Shown: positions 17,980-34,429, numbered from the stretch's first letter. The stretch: DNA of 64,000 bases from Streptomyces pinistramenti (GCF_020564935.1 NZ_JAJCXB010000011.1:93594-157593), one strand, 5' to 3'. The notes: a model not told the origin generated them from the letters alone. Program-made: numbers and translations.

Positions 17980-18999
17980 TCAGGCGGCCAGCCAGCCGTC
18001 GATCCCCGCCAGCAGGCGCTCCTGATCCGCCTGCGGCGCCCGGGAGCCGCGCACCGACTGCCGTGCCAGCTCGGCCAGTTCGGCGTCCGTGAAGCCGTGC
18101 GCGCCGCGCGCGATCTCGTACTGCGCGGCCAGCCGGGAGCCGAACAGCAGCGGGTCGTCCGCGCTCAGCGCCATCGGCACCCCGGCGTCGAAGAGCGTCC
18201 GCAGCGGCACGTCCTCCTGCTTCTCGTACACCCCGAGCGCCACATTCGACGCCGGGCACACCTCGCACGTCACCCCGCGCTCCGCCAGCCGCCGCAGCAG
18301 CGCCGGATCCTCCGCGGCGCGTACGCCGTGCCCGACCCGCCCGGCGTGCAGGTCGTCCAGGCAGTCCCGCACGCTCGACGGGCCCGACAGCTCACCGCCG
18401 TGCGGCGCGGCCAGCAGCCCGCCCTCCCTGGCGATGGCGAAGGCGCGGTCGAAGTCCCGTGCGAAACCCCGGCGTTCGTCGTTGGACAGACCGAAGCCGA
18501 TGACGCCCTGGTCGGCGTAGCGCACCGCGAGACGGGCCAGCGTGCGGGCGTCCAGCGGATGCTTCATGCGGTTCGCCGCGACCAGGACCCGGATGCCGAG
18601 GCCGGTCTCCCTGGACGCGCTGTGCACCGCGTCCAGGATGATCTCCAGCGCCGGGATCAGGCCGCCGAGCCGGGGCGCGTAGGACGTCGGATCCACTTGG
18701 ATCTCCAGCCACCCCGACCCGTCGGCGACATCCTCCTGGGCGGTCTCGCGCACCAGCCGCCGGATGTCCTCCGGCGTCCGCAGGCACGACCGGGCGATGT
18801 CGTACAGCCGCTGGAAGCGGAACCAGCCGCGCTCGTCCGTCGCCCGCAGCTGCGGCGGCCGGCCGCCGCGGAGCGCTTCGGGCAGATGGACGCCGTACTT
18901 GTCGGCCAGCTCCAGCAGGGTCGCGGCACGCATCGACCCGGTGAAGTGCAGGTGCAGATGGGCCTTCGGCAACTGACGCACGTCACGAACGCTCTCCAT
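17980..18999 (-). CDS. add: adenosine deaminase family protein
   Basis: The 339-residue protein is an ADA-type amidohydrolase. It has the first metal pair in HLHLHFTGS (H16, H18), the substrate/catalytic HGGE segment, RVGHGVRA, and the metal Asp in ALSADDPLLFG. The usual LDG after the first histidines is FTG, a difference near the ribose 5' site. It should deaminate adenosine or deoxyadenosine; another 6-aminopurine nucleoside such as aminodeoxyfutalosine is possible. It is convergent with murB. Confidence 0.82.
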   Translation of the reverse strand: MESVRDVRQLPKAHLHLHFTGSMRAATLLELADKYGVHLPEALRGGRPPQLRATDERGWFRFQRLYDIARSCLRTPEDIRRLVRETAQEDVADGSGWLEIQVDPTSYAPRLGGLIPALEIILDAVHSASRETGLGIRVLVAANRMKHPLDARTLARLAVRYADQGVIGFGLSNDERRGFARDFDRAFAIAREGGLLAAPHGGELSGPSSVRDCLDDLHAGRVGHGVRAAEDPALLRRLAERGVTCEVCPASNVALGVYEKQEDVPLRTLFDAGVPMALSADDPLLFGSRLAAQYEIARGAHGFTDAELAELARQSVRGSRAPQADQERLLAGIDGWLAA

Positions 19000-19073
19000 T
19001 CACCGATCTTGCCGTACGCACCCGGCCCGCCGGTAGGGCAGCCCCGAACGAAGTGCCCCGGGAAAACGCGTAC

Positions 19074-19131
19074 GGGCCACCGGGATGGCTCCCGGTGGCC
19101 CGCAGTCGCAGTGACTCACGTGAGTCACTGC
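19074..19131 (-). terminator. tandem hairpins ending the aspC-type gene
   Basis: On the minus strand, right after the aminotransferase stop, a 24-nt loop-free perfect palindrome (19108-19131, half-site GCAGTGACTCAC) is followed by a 12-bp stem with a 4-nt loop (19074-19101) and then a CGTTTTCCC tract. The second element looks like an intrinsic terminator. Confidence 0.6.
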
Positions 19132-19133
19132 AT

Positions 19134-20393
19134 TCACTTCGCCTCGGCCAGCAGCTTCTGGATCCGCGAGACGCCCTCGGCCAGGTCCTCGTCGCCCAGC
19201 GCGTACGAAAGACGCAGGTAACCGGGGGTGCCGAACGCCTCACCCGGGACGACGGCGACCTCCGCCTCCTCCAGGATCAGCTCGGCCAGCTCCACGCTGG
19301 TCTGCGGACGCTTGCCGCGGATCTCCTTGCCCAGCAGCTCCTTGACGGACGGATACGCGTAGAACGCGCCCTCCGGCTCGGGGCAGAGCACGCCGTCGAT
19401 CTCGTTCAGCATCCGCACGATCGTGCGCCGGCGGCGGTCGAAGGCGACCTTCATCGCGTCCACGGCCTTGAGGTCACCGGAGACGGCGGCGATGGCCGCG
19501 GCCTGCGAGACGTTGGCGACGTTGGACGTGGCGTGCGACTGGAGATTCGTCGCGGCCTTGATGACGTCCTTCGGGCCGATCGCCCAGCCGACCCGCCAGC
19601 CGGTCATCGCGTACGTCTTCGCCACGCCGTTGACGACGACGCACTTGTCGCGCAGCTCCGGGACGACGACCGGCAGCGAGCAGAACTCCGCGTCCCCGTA
19701 AACGAGATGCTCGTAGATCTCGTCGGTCAGCACCCACAGGCCGTGCTCCGCGGCCCAGCGGCCGACCGCCTCGACCTGCTCGCGCGTGTAGACCGCGCCC
19801 GTCGGGTTCGACGGCGAGACGAACAGCAGCACCTTGGTGCGCTCCGTGCGGGCCGCCTCCAGCTGCTCGACGGTCACGCGGTACCCGGTCGTCTCGTCCG
19901 CGACGACATCCACCGGGACGCCGCCGGCCAGCCGGATCGACTCGGGGTAGGTGGTCCAGTACGGCGCCGGGACGATGACCTCGTCACCCGGGTCGAGGAG
20001 GGCTGCGAACGACTCGTAGATGGCCTGCTTGCCGCCGTTGGTCACCAGGACGTTGGCGGCCTCGATCTCGTACCCCGAGTCGCGCAGCGTCTTCGCGACG
20101 ATCGCGGACTTCAGTTCGGGGAGGCCGCCGGCCGGGGTGTACCGGTGGAACTTGGGGTTCCGGCAGGCATCCACGGCCGCCTCGACGATGTAGTCGGGCG
20201 TGGGGAAGTCCGGTTCGCCCGCGCCGAAGCCGATCACCGGACGCCCGGCGGCCTTGAGTGCCTTGGCCTTGGCGTCGACGGCGAGGGTGGCGGACTCGGA
20301 GATGGCCCCGACGCGGGCGGACACACGGCGGTCCGCCGGGGACTGCCCCGGACGGCTGGCGGAGGACGACTCGGAAGGAGTGGCAGCGCTCAT
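19134..20393 (-). CDS. aspC: pyridoxal-phosphate aminotransferase (aspartate type)
   Basis: This 419-residue class I aminotransferase contains [15 protein letters not shown], the substrate loop [33 protein letters not shown], the PLP tyrosine region [12 protein letters not shown], and the Schiff-base lysine in [18 protein letters not shown]. It most likely interconverts aspartate and oxaloacetate with 2-oxoglutarate/glutamate, although prephenate aminotransferases look similar. The ATG at 20393 precedes a Ser-rich, non-conserved stretch. No good ribosome-binding site is visible, so a leaderless start or a slightly different start is possible. Confidence 0.88.
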   Translation of the reverse strand: MSAATPSESSSASRPGQSPADRRVSARVGAISESATLAVDAKAKALKAAGRPVIGFGAGEPDFPTPDYIVEAAVDACRNPKFHRYTPAGGLPELKSAIVAKTLRDSGYEIEAANVLVTNGGKQAIYESFAALLDPGDEVIVPAPYWTTYPESIRLAGGVPVDVVADETTGYRVTVEQLEAARTERTKVLLFVSPSNPTGAVYTREQVEAVGRWAAEHGLWVLTDEIYEHLVYGDAEFCSLPVVVPELRDKCVVVNGVAKTYAMTGWRVGWAIGPKDVIKAATNLQSHATSNVANVSQAAAIAAVSGDLKAVDAMKVAFDRRRRTIVRMLNEIDGVLCPEPEGAFYAYPSVKELLGKEIRGKRPQTSVELAELILEEAEVAVVPGEAFGTPGYLRLSYALGDEDLAEGVSRIQKLLAEAK

Positions 20394-20534
20394 ACATGCA
20401 TCGTCGCAGACCCCGGAGCGGCCCGGCGCGGGGGTTTGCGGGCACCACCCGGGACGTTTCTGTTCGACGCCCGGCTCCGGAACACGTACACTCGCTGACC
20501 GTTGGCTCCCAACAGGCCACCGCGGCTCACGCAC

Positions 20535-20563
20535 TTAGAGCAGTCGGTCGCATGCGGTAGGTT
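20535..20563 (+). promoter_or_regulatory. promoter of tRNA-Trp (and possibly secE-nusG)
   Basis: TTAGAG (20535-20540) and TAGGTT (20558-20563) are 17 bp apart, and the -10 box ends 12 bases before the tRNA. Confidence 0.45.
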
Positions 20564-20575
20564 GGGGACACACAA

Positions 20576-20648
20576 AGGGTCGTAGCTCAATTGGTAGAGC
20601 ACTGGTCTCCAAAACCAGCGGTTGGGGGTTCAAGTCCCTCCGGCCCTG
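20576..20648 (+). tRNA. tRNA-Trp (CCA)
   Basis: The 73-nt gene pairs AGGGTCG with CGGCCCT, has discriminator G at 20648, anticodon stem CTGGT/ACCAG and anticodon CCA at 20609-20611. It lies directly upstream of secE, the usual bacterial trpT-secE-nusG arrangement. Confidence 0.96.
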
Positions 20649-20757
20649 CTACACGCACTTCTTCACCAAGGTGCGTGCACGCGTACGTACTGAAATGCAC
20701 CGCCGTGCGGCCGGGCCGGACGCCGCACGGCCACGACCCGGATTCAGGTGAGGACGA

Positions 20758-21051
20758 GTGACGGACGCCCTGGGCTCCATCGACATGCCTGAGCGCGGTC
20801 GTTCCGAGGACGACACAGCGGAATCCAAGAAGCCCCGTCGCGGCGGTAAGCGCGGCAAGAAGGGGCCTTTTGCGCGTCTCGCGCTTTTCTACCGCCAGGT
20901 CGTGGCGGAACTCCGCAAGGTCGTCTGGCCCACGCGCAACCAGCTGTCGACGTACACCACCGTGGTGATCGTCTTCGTTGTCATCATCATCGGTCTCGTA
21001 ACCGTGATTGACTTGGGAATCAACCGAGTCGTCGGGTACGTCTTCGGCTGA
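20758..21051 (+). CDS. secE: protein translocase subunit SecE
   Basis: The 97-residue protein has a charged N-terminal half, the conserved amphipathic stretch FYRQVVAELRKVVWPTRNQL and one C-terminal transmembrane helix, the single-span SecE form of most bacteria. It clamps the SecY channel. GTG 20758 follows GAGGAC. It is 109 bases after tRNA-Trp and 72 bases before nusG. Confidence 0.95.
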   Translation: MTDALGSIDMPERGRSEDDTAESKKPRRGGKRGKKGPFARLALFYRQVVAELRKVVWPTRNQLSTYTTVVIVFVVIIIGLVTVIDLGINRVVGYVFG

Positions 21052-21060
21052 TCCCGCGGA

Positions 21061-21084
21061 GGGCACCTCAGCGGGGTGCCCTTT
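21061..21084 (+). terminator. weak hairpin between secE and nusG
   Basis: GGGCACC pairs with GGTGCCC and is followed by TTT. It could partly end secE transcripts before nusG. Confidence 0.4.
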
Positions 21085-21123
21085 CGCATGTTCAACCCCT
21101 TGAAGCCAGGAAGAAGCAGCCAC

Positions 21124-22023
21124 GTGTCTGACCCGAACCTGAACGACGCCGCCGAGCCCGTCGCGGCCGCAGAGGCCGACGCGGACGCGGCCGTCCCGGC
21201 GGAGGTCGAGGGCGACGCTGCCGCCGTCTCTGATGACGAGGGCGCCGTGGAGATCGTCGAGAACGCCGACGGCGCCGACGAGCTCGATGCCGAGGACGCC
21301 GAGGCAGGCGAGCCCGCCGAGTCCGCAGCGGTGCACGTCGAGGACGACGCCGAGGCCACTGCCGAGACCGACGAGGACGCCGAGGCCGAGGAGGAGCAGG
21401 AGCCGGTCGACCCGGTGACCGCACTCCGCGAGGAGCTGCGCTTCCTCCCCGGCGAGTGGTACGTCATCCACACCTACGCGGGCTACGAGAAGCGCGTGAA
21501 GGCCAACCTCGAACAGCGTGCGGTCTCGCTGAACGTCGAGGAGTTCATTTACCAGGCCGAGGTCCCCGAAGAGGAGATCGTCCAGATCAAGAACGGCGAG
21601 CGCAAGAACGTTCGCCAGAACAAGCTCCCGGGCTACGTGCTCGTGCGCATGGATCTGACGAACGAGTCCTGGGGCGTCGTCCGCAACACCCCCGGTGTCA
21701 CCGGCTTCGTCGGCAACGCCTACGACCCGTACCCGCTGACGCTGGACGAGATCGTCAAGATGCTCGCCCCGGAGGCCGAGGAGAAGGCCGCCAAGGAGGC
21801 CGCCGCGGCCGAGGGCAAGCCGGCGCCGTCCCGCAAGGTCGAGGTCCAGGTGCTGGACTTCGAGGTGGGCGACTCGGTCACCGTCACCGACGGTCCGTTC
21901 GCGACGCTGCAGGCCACGATCAACGAGATCAACGCCGACTCGAAGAAGGTCAAGGGCCTCGTCGAGATCTTCGGCCGCGAGACCCCGGTCGAGCTGAGCT
22001 TCGACCAGATCCAGAAGAACTGA
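21124..22023 (+). CDS. nusG: transcription elongation/antitermination factor NusG
   Basis: NusG binds RNA polymerase through its NGN domain and Rho or S10 through its KOW domain. The 299-residue protein is much longer than E. coli NusG (181) because of an acidic Ala/Glu/Asp-rich N-terminal extension of about 110 residues, typical of streptomycetes. The NGN domain begins at [22 protein letters not shown], and the KOW motif lies in [24 protein letters not shown] 21124 follows AGGAAG; the in-frame ATG upstream would add an unlikely peptide. Confidence 0.94.
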   Translation: MSDPNLNDAAEPVAAAEADADAAVPAEVEGDAAAVSDDEGAVEIVENADGADELDAEDAEAGEPAESAAVHVEDDAEATAETDEDAEAEEEQEPVDPVTALREELRFLPGEWYVIHTYAGYEKRVKANLEQRAVSLNVEEFIYQAEVPEEEIVQIKNGERKNVRQNKLPGYVLVRMDLTNESWGVVRNTPGVTGFVGNAYDPYPLTLDEIVKMLAPEAEEKAAKEAAAAEGKPAPSRKVEVQVLDFEVGDSVTVTDGPFATLQATINEINADSKKVKGLVEIFGRETPVELSFDQIQKN

Positions 22024-22048
22024 CGTTCTTCGGACCACTGCTTCCGAA

Positions 22049-22093
22049 CAGGTCAGACCGGCTGTCACAGCCGGTCTGACCTGCTCGGTTTTT
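22049..22093 (+). terminator. intrinsic terminator after nusG
   Basis: A perfect 16-bp stem (CAGGTCAGACCGGCTG and its complement, 3-nt loop) is followed within a few bases by TTTTT. It separates nusG from rplK. Confidence 0.85.
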
Positions 22094-22119
22094 GGCCGCA
22101 CGACCATACCCGTTATCGT
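22092..22119 (+). promoter_or_regulatory. possible rplKA promoter
   Basis: TTGGCC (22092-22097) and TATCGT (22114-22119) are 16 bp apart, immediately behind the nusG terminator and 69 bases before rplK. Confidence 0.35.
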
Positions 22120-22188
22120 GGTGCGGTATGCCTCCATCCGGATGACCGGATTGCGGGGCGAAACCTCTCACTAGGACCCGGAGAGAGC

Positions 22189-22623
22189 ATGCCTCCCAAG
22201 AAGAAGAAGGTCACGGGGCTCATCAAGCTCCAGATCAGCGCCGGCGCCGCGAACCCGGCTCCGCCGGTCGGCCCCGCGCTGGGTCAGCACGGGGTCAACA
22301 TCATGGAGTTCTGCAAGGCCTACAACGCCGCGACCGAGTCGCAGCGTGGCATGGTCGTGCCGGTGGAGATCACGGTCTACGAAGACCGCTCCTTCACCTT
22401 CGTGACCAAGACCCCGCCGGCCGCGAAGCTGATCCTGAAGGCCGCTGGTGTGGACAAGGGCTCAGGCGAGCCGCACACCAAGAAGGTCGCCAAGATCACC
22501 GACGCCCAGGTGCGCGAGATCGCCACGACCAAGATGCCCGACCTGAACGCCAACGACCTGGACGCGGCCGCGAAGATCATCGCCGGCACCGCCCGGTCCA
22601 TGGGCGTCACGGTCGAGGGCTGA
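22189..22623 (+). CDS. rplK: 50S ribosomal protein L11
   Basis: The 144-residue protein is full length, with the N-terminal [37 protein letters not shown] segment that contacts 23S rRNA and the thiostrepton site, and a C-terminal RNA-binding domain ending [12 protein letters not shown]. It recruits GTPase factors and is needed for RelA activation. The prolines of the thiopeptide-binding face are present. The ATG follows a GGAGAG element. It pairs with rplA 105 bases downstream. Confidence 0.97.
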   Translation: MPPKKKKVTGLIKLQISAGAANPAPPVGPALGQHGVNIMEFCKAYNAATESQRGMVVPVEITVYEDRSFTFVTKTPPAAKLILKAAGVDKGSGEPHTKKVAKITDAQVREIATTKMPDLNANDLDAAAKIIAGTARSMGVTVEG

Positions 22624-22728
22624 AGGTCACCTCGTAGCCCCCGGCGGTAGCCGCAGAAGGCCACCGCCCGTGGCAGGGCCAGGCGCTGGCCCGCACCACG
22701 ACTCCATCTCCAGCACACAGGAGCAGCA

Positions 22729-23445
22729 GTGAAGCGCAGCAAGACTCTTCGCAACGCGGACGCGAAGATCGACCGGGAGCGCGTCTACGCCCCGCTCGAG
22801 GCCGTCCGTCTCGCCAAGGACACCACCTCCGCCAAGTTCGACGCGACCGTCGAGGTTGCCATGCGTCTGGGTGTCGACCCGCGCAAGGCCGACCAGATGG
22901 TCCGTGGCACCGTGAACCTCCCGCACGGCACCGGTAAGACCGCCCGGGTCCTGGTCTTCGCGACCGGCGACCGTGCTGCGGCCGCGGAAGCCGCCGGCGC
23001 CGACATCGTCGGCTCGGACGAACTGATCGACGAGGTCTCCAAGGGCCGTCTGGACTTCGACGCCGTCGTCGCCACCCCGGACCTCATGGGTAAGGTCGGC
23101 CGCCTCGGCCGCGTGCTCGGTCCCCGTGGTCTGATGCCGAACCCGAAGACCGGCACGGTCACCCCGGACGTCGCCAAGGCTGTCACCGAGATCAAGGGCG
23201 GCAAGATCGAGTTCCGCGTGGACAAGCACGCGAACCTCCACTTCATCATCGGCAAGGTCTCCTTCGACGAGACCAAGCTGGTGGAGAACTACGCCGCGGC
23301 GCTTGAGGAGATCAACCGCCTCAAGCCCTCCGCTGCGAAGGGCCGCTACATCAAGAAGGCGACCATCACCACCACGATGGGCCCCGGCATTCCGCTGGAC
23401 GCCAACCGCACCCGCAACCTCCTTGCCGAGGACGAAGCCGTCTGA
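22729..23445 (+). CDS. rplA: 50S ribosomal protein L1
   Basis: The 238-residue protein has the L1 hallmarks: [36 protein letters not shown], and [25 protein letters not shown]1 lines the E-site stalk and can repress its own mRNA in other bacteria. GTG 22729 follows CAGGAGCAGCA. A strong terminator follows. Confidence 0.97.
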   Translation: MKRSKTLRNADAKIDRERVYAPLEAVRLAKDTTSAKFDATVEVAMRLGVDPRKADQMVRGTVNLPHGTGKTARVLVFATGDRAAAAEAAGADIVGSDELIDEVSKGRLDFDAVVATPDLMGKVGRLGRVLGPRGLMPNPKTGTVTPDVAKAVTEIKGGKIEFRVDKHANLHFIIGKVSFDETKLVENYAAALEEINRLKPSAAKGRYIKKATITTTMGPGIPLDANRTRNLLAEDEAV

Positions 23446-23483
23446 TCTCCGTGATCGACGCTTCGTAGCGCGCGCTACGTGAC

Positions 23484-23520
23484 GCAGGCCCCGCTCTCCG
23501 CACCGGAGGGCGGGGCCTGC
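23484..23520 (+). terminator. terminator after rplKA
   Basis: GCAGGCCCCGC pairs with GCGGGGCCTGC (inner CTCCG/CGGAG), a near-perfect GC-rich stem followed by CGCTTGT. A 14-nt palindrome GTAGCGCGCGCTAC lies just before it (23465-23478). Confidence 0.65.
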
Positions 23521-23859
23521 CGCTTGTACTGCCGGCGCCCTGCGCGCCGGACGCTATGTCCAAGCATGGGCGCCGTGGGGGCGTTCCCGCGCCCTCAGGT
23601 GGGCCGATTTGCCTGAGCGTAGGCCGTTCGCGTACCGTACCGAAGAAGCCAAAGACCGCTGGTTGTCTCTACGCGTCCTTCCCGGATGCGTAGTGGCCGA
23701 AGGATCCGCTAGCTGCGGACGGCCTGCGCAGGTGTGAGTGGATGAACTCCCGGATGTTTTCCGTCCGGTTGAGTCACGCCCCGTGCGCCTGCGCCGGGGC
23801 GTTTGTTTTGCCCAGCCCCTTCTGCGCGGTCCTCATCACCCGGAAGGAGGCCGAGGCTC
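23521..23859 (+). promoter_or_regulatory. rplJL leader with L10 autoregulatory RNA
   Basis: This gene-free stretch matches the L10 leader architecture known across bacteria: conserved segments around 23650-23735 (AAAGACCGCTGGTTGTC and CCGAAGGATCCGCTAGC) form the L10-L12 binding structure. A GC hairpin at about 23776-23800 (CGCCCCG / CGGGGCG) is followed by TTTGTTTT and can act as an attenuator. Excess L10-L12 should bind and reduce rplJL expression. A promoter must lie upstream, but none is certain. Confidence 0.7.
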
Positions 23860-24411
23860 ATGGCGAGGCCCGACAAGGTCGCAGCAGTTGAGGAGATCAC
23901 GGACAAGTTCCGTAACTCCAACGCAGCTGTGGTGACCGCGTACACCGGACTGTCCGTTGCGCAGCTCAAGGAGCTGCGCCGTTCGCTCGGTGACAACGCT
24001 CAGTACCGTGTGGTGAAGAACACGCTGACCAAGATTGCGGCGAATGAGGCCGGAATCGCGCTGGACGAGCACCTCAAGGGCTCGACCGCAGTTGCCTTCG
24101 TGACCGGTGACCCGGTCACGGCGGCGAAGGGTCTTCGTGACTTCGCCAAGGAGAACCCCGCTCTCGTCATCCAGGGCGGTGTCCTTGATGGCAAGGCGCT
24201 GTCCGCCGACGAGATCAAGAAGCTTGCGGACCTCGAGTCCCGCGAGGTTCTGCTCGCCAAGCTGGCGGGTGGCATGAAGGCGTCCATGGCCAAGGCCGCG
24301 GCGACTTTCCAGGCCCCCCTCACGAAGTTCGCCCGCACCGCGGACGCGCTTCGCAGCAAGGTGGAGCAGGGCGGTGCCGGTACGCCGGCTCCCGCCGAGG
24401 CTGCCGAGTAA
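23860..24411 (+). CDS. rplJ: 50S ribosomal protein L10
   Basis: The 183-residue protein anchors L7/L12 dimers to the stalk base. It starts [20 protein letters not shown], has the rRNA-binding [16 protein letters not shown] and [10 protein letters not shown] segments, and ends in a C-terminal helix that carries L12. The ATG at 23860 follows GGAAGGAGG; the longer upstream open frame lies within the RNA leader and is not coding. rplL follows after 108 bases. Confidence 0.97.
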   Translation: MARPDKVAAVEEITDKFRNSNAAVVTAYTGLSVAQLKELRRSLGDNAQYRVVKNTLTKIAANEAGIALDEHLKGSTAVAFVTGDPVTAAKGLRDFAKENPALVIQGGVLDGKALSADEIKKLADLESREVLLAKLAGGMKASMAKAAATFQAPLTKFARTADALRSKVEQGGAGTPAPAEAAE

Positions 24412-24519
24412 GCACCTTCATGCCCCTCGCGGGGCGTGGCTCTCAGCAGTCCAGCGGGCCCGTACGCCCGCCAGACATATACATCCGGCACCAGCCGAAT
24501 TAGTGGAAGGACCGCCCCC

Positions 24520-24903
24520 ATGGCGAAGCTCAGCCAGGAAGACCTGCTCGCGCAGTTCGAGGACATGACCCTCCTGGAGCTCTCCGCGTTCGTGAAGCTC
24601 TTCGAGGAGAAGTTCGACGTCGAGGCTGCCGCCCCGGTCGCCGTTGCCGCCGGTGTCCCCGGTGCCCCCGCCGCCGCCGAGGCCGAGGAGCAGGACGAGT
24701 TCGACGTCGTCCTCACCGGCGCCGGTGACAAGAAGATCCAGGTCATCAAGGTCGTGCGTGAGCTGACCTCCCTGGGCCTGAAGGAGGCCAAGGACCTCGT
24801 CGACGGCACCCCGAAGCCCGTCCTCGAGAAGGTCGACAAGGCTGCCGCGGACAAGGCCGCCGAGGCCCTCAAGGGCGCCGGCGCCTCCGTCGAGGTCAAG
24901 TGA
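24520..24903 (+). CDS. rplL: 50S ribosomal protein L7/L12
   Basis: The 127-residue acidic stalk protein has the N-terminal dimerisation helices, an Ala/Val-rich hinge (about 45-60) and the globular domain with [26 protein letters not shown], which binds translation factors. The ATG at 24520 follows GGAAGG. Being present in four or more copies per ribosome, it is usually translated more than L10. Confidence 0.97.
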   Translation: MAKLSQEDLLAQFEDMTLLELSAFVKLFEEKFDVEAAAPVAVAAGVPGAPAAAEAEEQDEFDVVLTGAGDKKIQVIKVVRELTSLGLKEAKDLVDGTPKPVLEKVDKAAADKAAEALKGAGASVEVK

Positions 24904-24957
24904 CCTCACTGAGTCTCCGACTCACGTCCTGAGCGCCTCTGGCGCCCCTGGACACAG

Positions 24958-24993
24958 CGAAGGGCGATCACCCAAGCGGGTGGTCGCCCTTCG
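24958..24993 (+). terminator. terminator after rplJL
   Basis: A 16-bp stem with a 4-nt loop (CGAAGGGCGATCACCC with a near-perfect complement) begins 55 bases after rplL. No long T-run follows, so leakage into rpoB is possible. Confidence 0.6.
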
Positions 24994-25338
24994 GCGTGCT
25001 CGCCACGGCTGCGTTGCCCCGGCCCGGCGTGCGAGTATGGTGATCTTCGTTGCCCTGACGTGCCCCGTGTGACGATCTCGCAGGGGCGGGGGGCCTTGAC
25101 GAACCGGACGCGGCGCGCAATTCTCGGGACGCAACGCAGAAGCGATCCAGGGTCCGAGGCATGGATCGCGGGCGAAGAGGGAAGCATCGGTGTGCGCCAC
25201 TGGCGCAGGGCTTTCGGCAGGCGCAGGGCATTGGACGCAGCGAAGAACAACGAGGGGTTCCTCCGGCTCGGAGGGCGCCACCTCCCGGAGGGAGAAGATC
25301 GGTATCACGGTGCTGGACCGGTCTCCGGAAACTCGCTC

Positions 25339-25368
25339 TGGACATCAGTGTGCCAAGTGGCTACACTG
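25339..25368 (+). promoter_or_regulatory. rpoBC promoter with overlapping inverted repeat
   Basis: TGGACA (25339-25344) and TACACT (25362-25367) are 17 bp apart, a good housekeeping promoter. A 6-bp inverted repeat CAGTGT (25346-25351) / ACACTG (25363-25368) spans the spacer and the -10 box, placed as an operator would be. Confidence 0.6.
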
Positions 25369-25529
25369 ACCCTTTGCGCTGCCTGTTAGCTGCTCCCTGC
25401 CCGTCACCAGGGGCATGCCCGAACCTGAGCATCACTGACTGAACCGCCCTGACCTGGGCTTTCCCTCAGTCTGTTCGATTCGGGACCGGTACGCGCGTAG
25501 TGAGTCCGAGCCCTCGGAAGGACCCCCTC

Positions 25530-29015
<3,486 letters not shown>

Positions 29016-29112
29016 CGGGTCTGGCCGGGGCTCCCACTCAGAGCCCCGGCCGTCCCCGGACCCCCCGTCAGACCATGATTGAGACTCGACCCTGAAAGAG
29101 GGATTGACGACA

Positions 29113-33012
<3,900 letters not shown>

Positions 33013-33050
33013 GACGGCCGTCCGGCCGCGCGCCGGATACGTGCTCAACC

Positions 33051-33084
33051 GCAGGGCGGTCACCCGATCGGGTGACCGCCCTGC
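33051..33084 (+). terminator. rpoBC terminator
   Basis: GCAGGGCGGTCACCC and its perfect complement close on GATC, 38 bases after the rpoC stop. GGCGTTGTG follows, a weak T tract. Confidence 0.7.
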
Positions 33085-33195
33085 GGCGTTGTGCAGCCGT
33101 CGCGCCGCGGCCCGCCGCCCGAGGGAACTCGTCCTCCCATTGCTGCGTCTGTGATGAGAAGATGGGGAGAGCTGTCGAGCGGGGGAGGATCGCGC

Positions 33196-33735
33196 ATGGC
33201 ATTCCAGCCGTGGCAGGGTGGGCAGCCCGTTCAGCCGCCGCATCAGGTGGCGGCGACGATGCGTGCTTCGCATGCGGACCGTGAGCGTGCGGTCGACGTG
33301 CTGAAGGCGGGGTTCGCCGAGGGCCGGCTCGCGCAGGGGGAGTACGAGCAGCGCATCACGCGGGCCTATCAGGCGCAGACGCATGCCGAGCTGCAGATGC
33401 TGGTCGCTGACCTTCCGCAGGGGCCGGTGCCGCAGGCGCAGTTCGCGCCGCGGCCGGTGCCGGCGGCGTTCCTGCCGATGCAGATGCCGGTGCCGGTGCA
33501 CACGAACAGCTCCGCCACCGGCGCGCTGGTGTGCGGGATCATGACGCCGGTGACCTGGGGGCTGACCGCGATCCCGGCCGTCATCCTGGGGCACAAGGCG
33601 CGCGCCGAGATCCGCAGGAGCGGCGAGCGCGGGGACGGGCAGGCGCTCACGGGGCTGGTGCTGGGCTGGCTGGGGATCGGTGGCTGGGCGCTGTTCTTCC
33701 TGGTGTTCCTCGTCGCGGTGGCTTCCCGAGGGTGA
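33196..33735 (+). CDS. DUF1707 / DUF4190 membrane protein
   Basis: The 179-residue protein has an N-terminal DUF1707 domain (about 22-75: MRASHADRERAVDVLKAGFAEGRL ... ELQMLVADLP), a Pro/Ala/Gln linker, and a C-terminal DUF4190 membrane part with two hydrophobic helices (about 108-130 and 152-178) separated by GHKARAEIRRSGERGDGQA. Such actinobacterial proteins are uncharacterised; DUF1707 often sits at the N-terminus of small membrane proteins. ATG 33196 follows GGGGGAGGA. It is an extra gene between rpoC and rpsL. Confidence 0.8.
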   Translation: MAFQPWQGGQPVQPPHQVAATMRASHADRERAVDVLKAGFAEGRLAQGEYEQRITRAYQAQTHAELQMLVADLPQGPVPQAQFAPRPVPAAFLPMQMPVPVHTNSSATGALVCGIMTPVTWGLTAIPAVILGHKARAEIRRSGERGDGQALTGLVLGWLGIGGWALFFLVFLVAVASRG

Positions 33736-33829
33736 GCGTCGGCTGCGGCGGGAGGCGCCCGGCCGTGGGGCTCACCGTGACCGGCTTCTGACCGGTTGTG
33801 CCCGGCGTGTCGGCCCCGAGGCATTTGTT

Positions 33830-33858
33830 TTGACCGGAGTCGGTGAGGTAGGTACGCT
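33830..33858 (+). promoter_or_regulatory. str operon promoter
   Basis: TTGACC (33830-33835) and TACGCT (33853-33858) with a 17-bp spacer, about 200 bases upstream of rpsL. The preceding GTTT and TTGACC resemble the rplM promoter in this window. Confidence 0.65.
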
Positions 33859-33977
33859 CAGACCTTGTGCCTGGGGTGTGCCCTGGCTGCCATGCGTGTC
33901 TTCAGCCGCATGGCGAGCTGTTTTCGGCCACGCCGCAATCTGCGCCTTTTCCGCCTCGCAGCGGGAGCATGCAGTTT

Positions 33978-34010
33978 CGACACACCCGACCTCGTGGGTC
34001 GGCGTGTGTT
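33978..34010 (+). promoter_or_regulatory. leader hairpin of the str operon, shared with the S10 leader
   Basis: CCCGACC and GGGTCGG form a 7-bp stem over a 4-nt TCGT loop, extended by an outer ACAC/GTGT pairing. The 25 bases 33978-34002 match 39406-39430 of the S10 leader at 23 positions, differing at 33984 and 33992. It lies 46-78 bases before the rpsL start. Confidence 0.6.
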
Positions 34011-34055
34011 TCAGGTTAGCTTTACCGTGATTGGCACACAGAAACCGGAGAAGTA

Positions 34056-34427
34056 GTGCCTACGATCCAGCAGCTGGTCCGGAAGGGCCGGCAGGACAAG
34101 GTCGAGAAGAACAAGACGCCCGCTCTGGAGGGTTCGCCCCAGCGCCGCGGCGTCTGCACGCGTGTTTTCACGACCACCCCGAAGAAGCCGAACTCGGCCC
34201 TGCGTAAGGTCGCGCGTGTGCGTCTGACCAGCGGGATCGAGGTCACCGCTTACATTCCGGGTGAGGGCCACAACCTGCAGGAGCACTCGATCGTGCTCGT
34301 GCGTGGCGGCCGTGTGAAGGACCTGCCGGGTGTTCGGTACAAGATCATCCGCGGCTCCCTCGACACGCAGGGCGTCAAGAACCGTAAGCAGGCTCGCAGC
34401 CGCTACGGCGCCAAGAAGGAGAAGTAA
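34056..34427 (+). CDS. rpsL: 30S ribosomal protein S12
   Basis: The 123-residue decoding-centre protein starts at GTG 34056 behind GGAGAAG. The streptomycin-related lysines in [12 protein letters not shown] and [12 protein letters not shown] are wild type, so the gene itself gives no sign of streptomycin resistance. rpsG follows after two bases, making the classical str order rpsL-rpsG-fusA-tuf. Confidence 0.97.
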   Translation: MPTIQQLVRKGRQDKVEKNKTPALEGSPQRRGVCTRVFTTTPKKPNSALRKVARVRLTSGIEVTAYIPGEGHNLQEHSIVLVRGGRVKDLPGVRYKIIRGSLDTQGVKNRKQARSRYGAKKEK

Positions 34428-34429
34428 GA

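Larger units (their letters stand above)
24904..25529 (+). other. long intergenic region upstream of rpoB
   Basis: This 626-base stretch contains the rplL terminator and the rpoB promoter described separately. Short open frames inside (for example 25060-25389) show no family features and poor codon bias. The first part after the terminator, to about 25335, shows no recognisable element; the part after the promoter is a 155-base rpoB leader of unknown role. Confidence 0.6.
33736..34055 (+). promoter_or_regulatory. str operon leader region
   Basis: This 320-base gap before rpsL holds the str promoter, about 190 bases of leader, and the hairpin element described separately. The open frames that start near the transcription start (33865 TTG and 33867 GTG) have only about 60-67 percent G/C at third positions and are probably not coding. 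Confidence 0.6.

Noticed and set aside
23738..23935. Short ORF in the L10 leader
   Set aside because: It lies in the conserved RNA leader and runs out of frame into rplJ.
25060..25389. A 109-residue ORF upstream of rpoB
   Set aside because: It overlaps the rpoB promoter, has no domain features and atypical codon use.
33867..34019. A 50-residue ORF starting at GTG on the predicted str transcription start, with a CxxCxxC motif
   Set aside because: Third-position G/C is about 58 percent, far below real genes here, and it covers the leader hairpin; cysteine spacing is probably chance.
33865..34056. A 63-residue ORF starting at TTG near the str transcription start and overlapping the rpsL start
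   Set aside because: Third-position G/C is only about 67 percent, there is no ribosome-binding site, no family features, and it covers the conserved leader hairpin.
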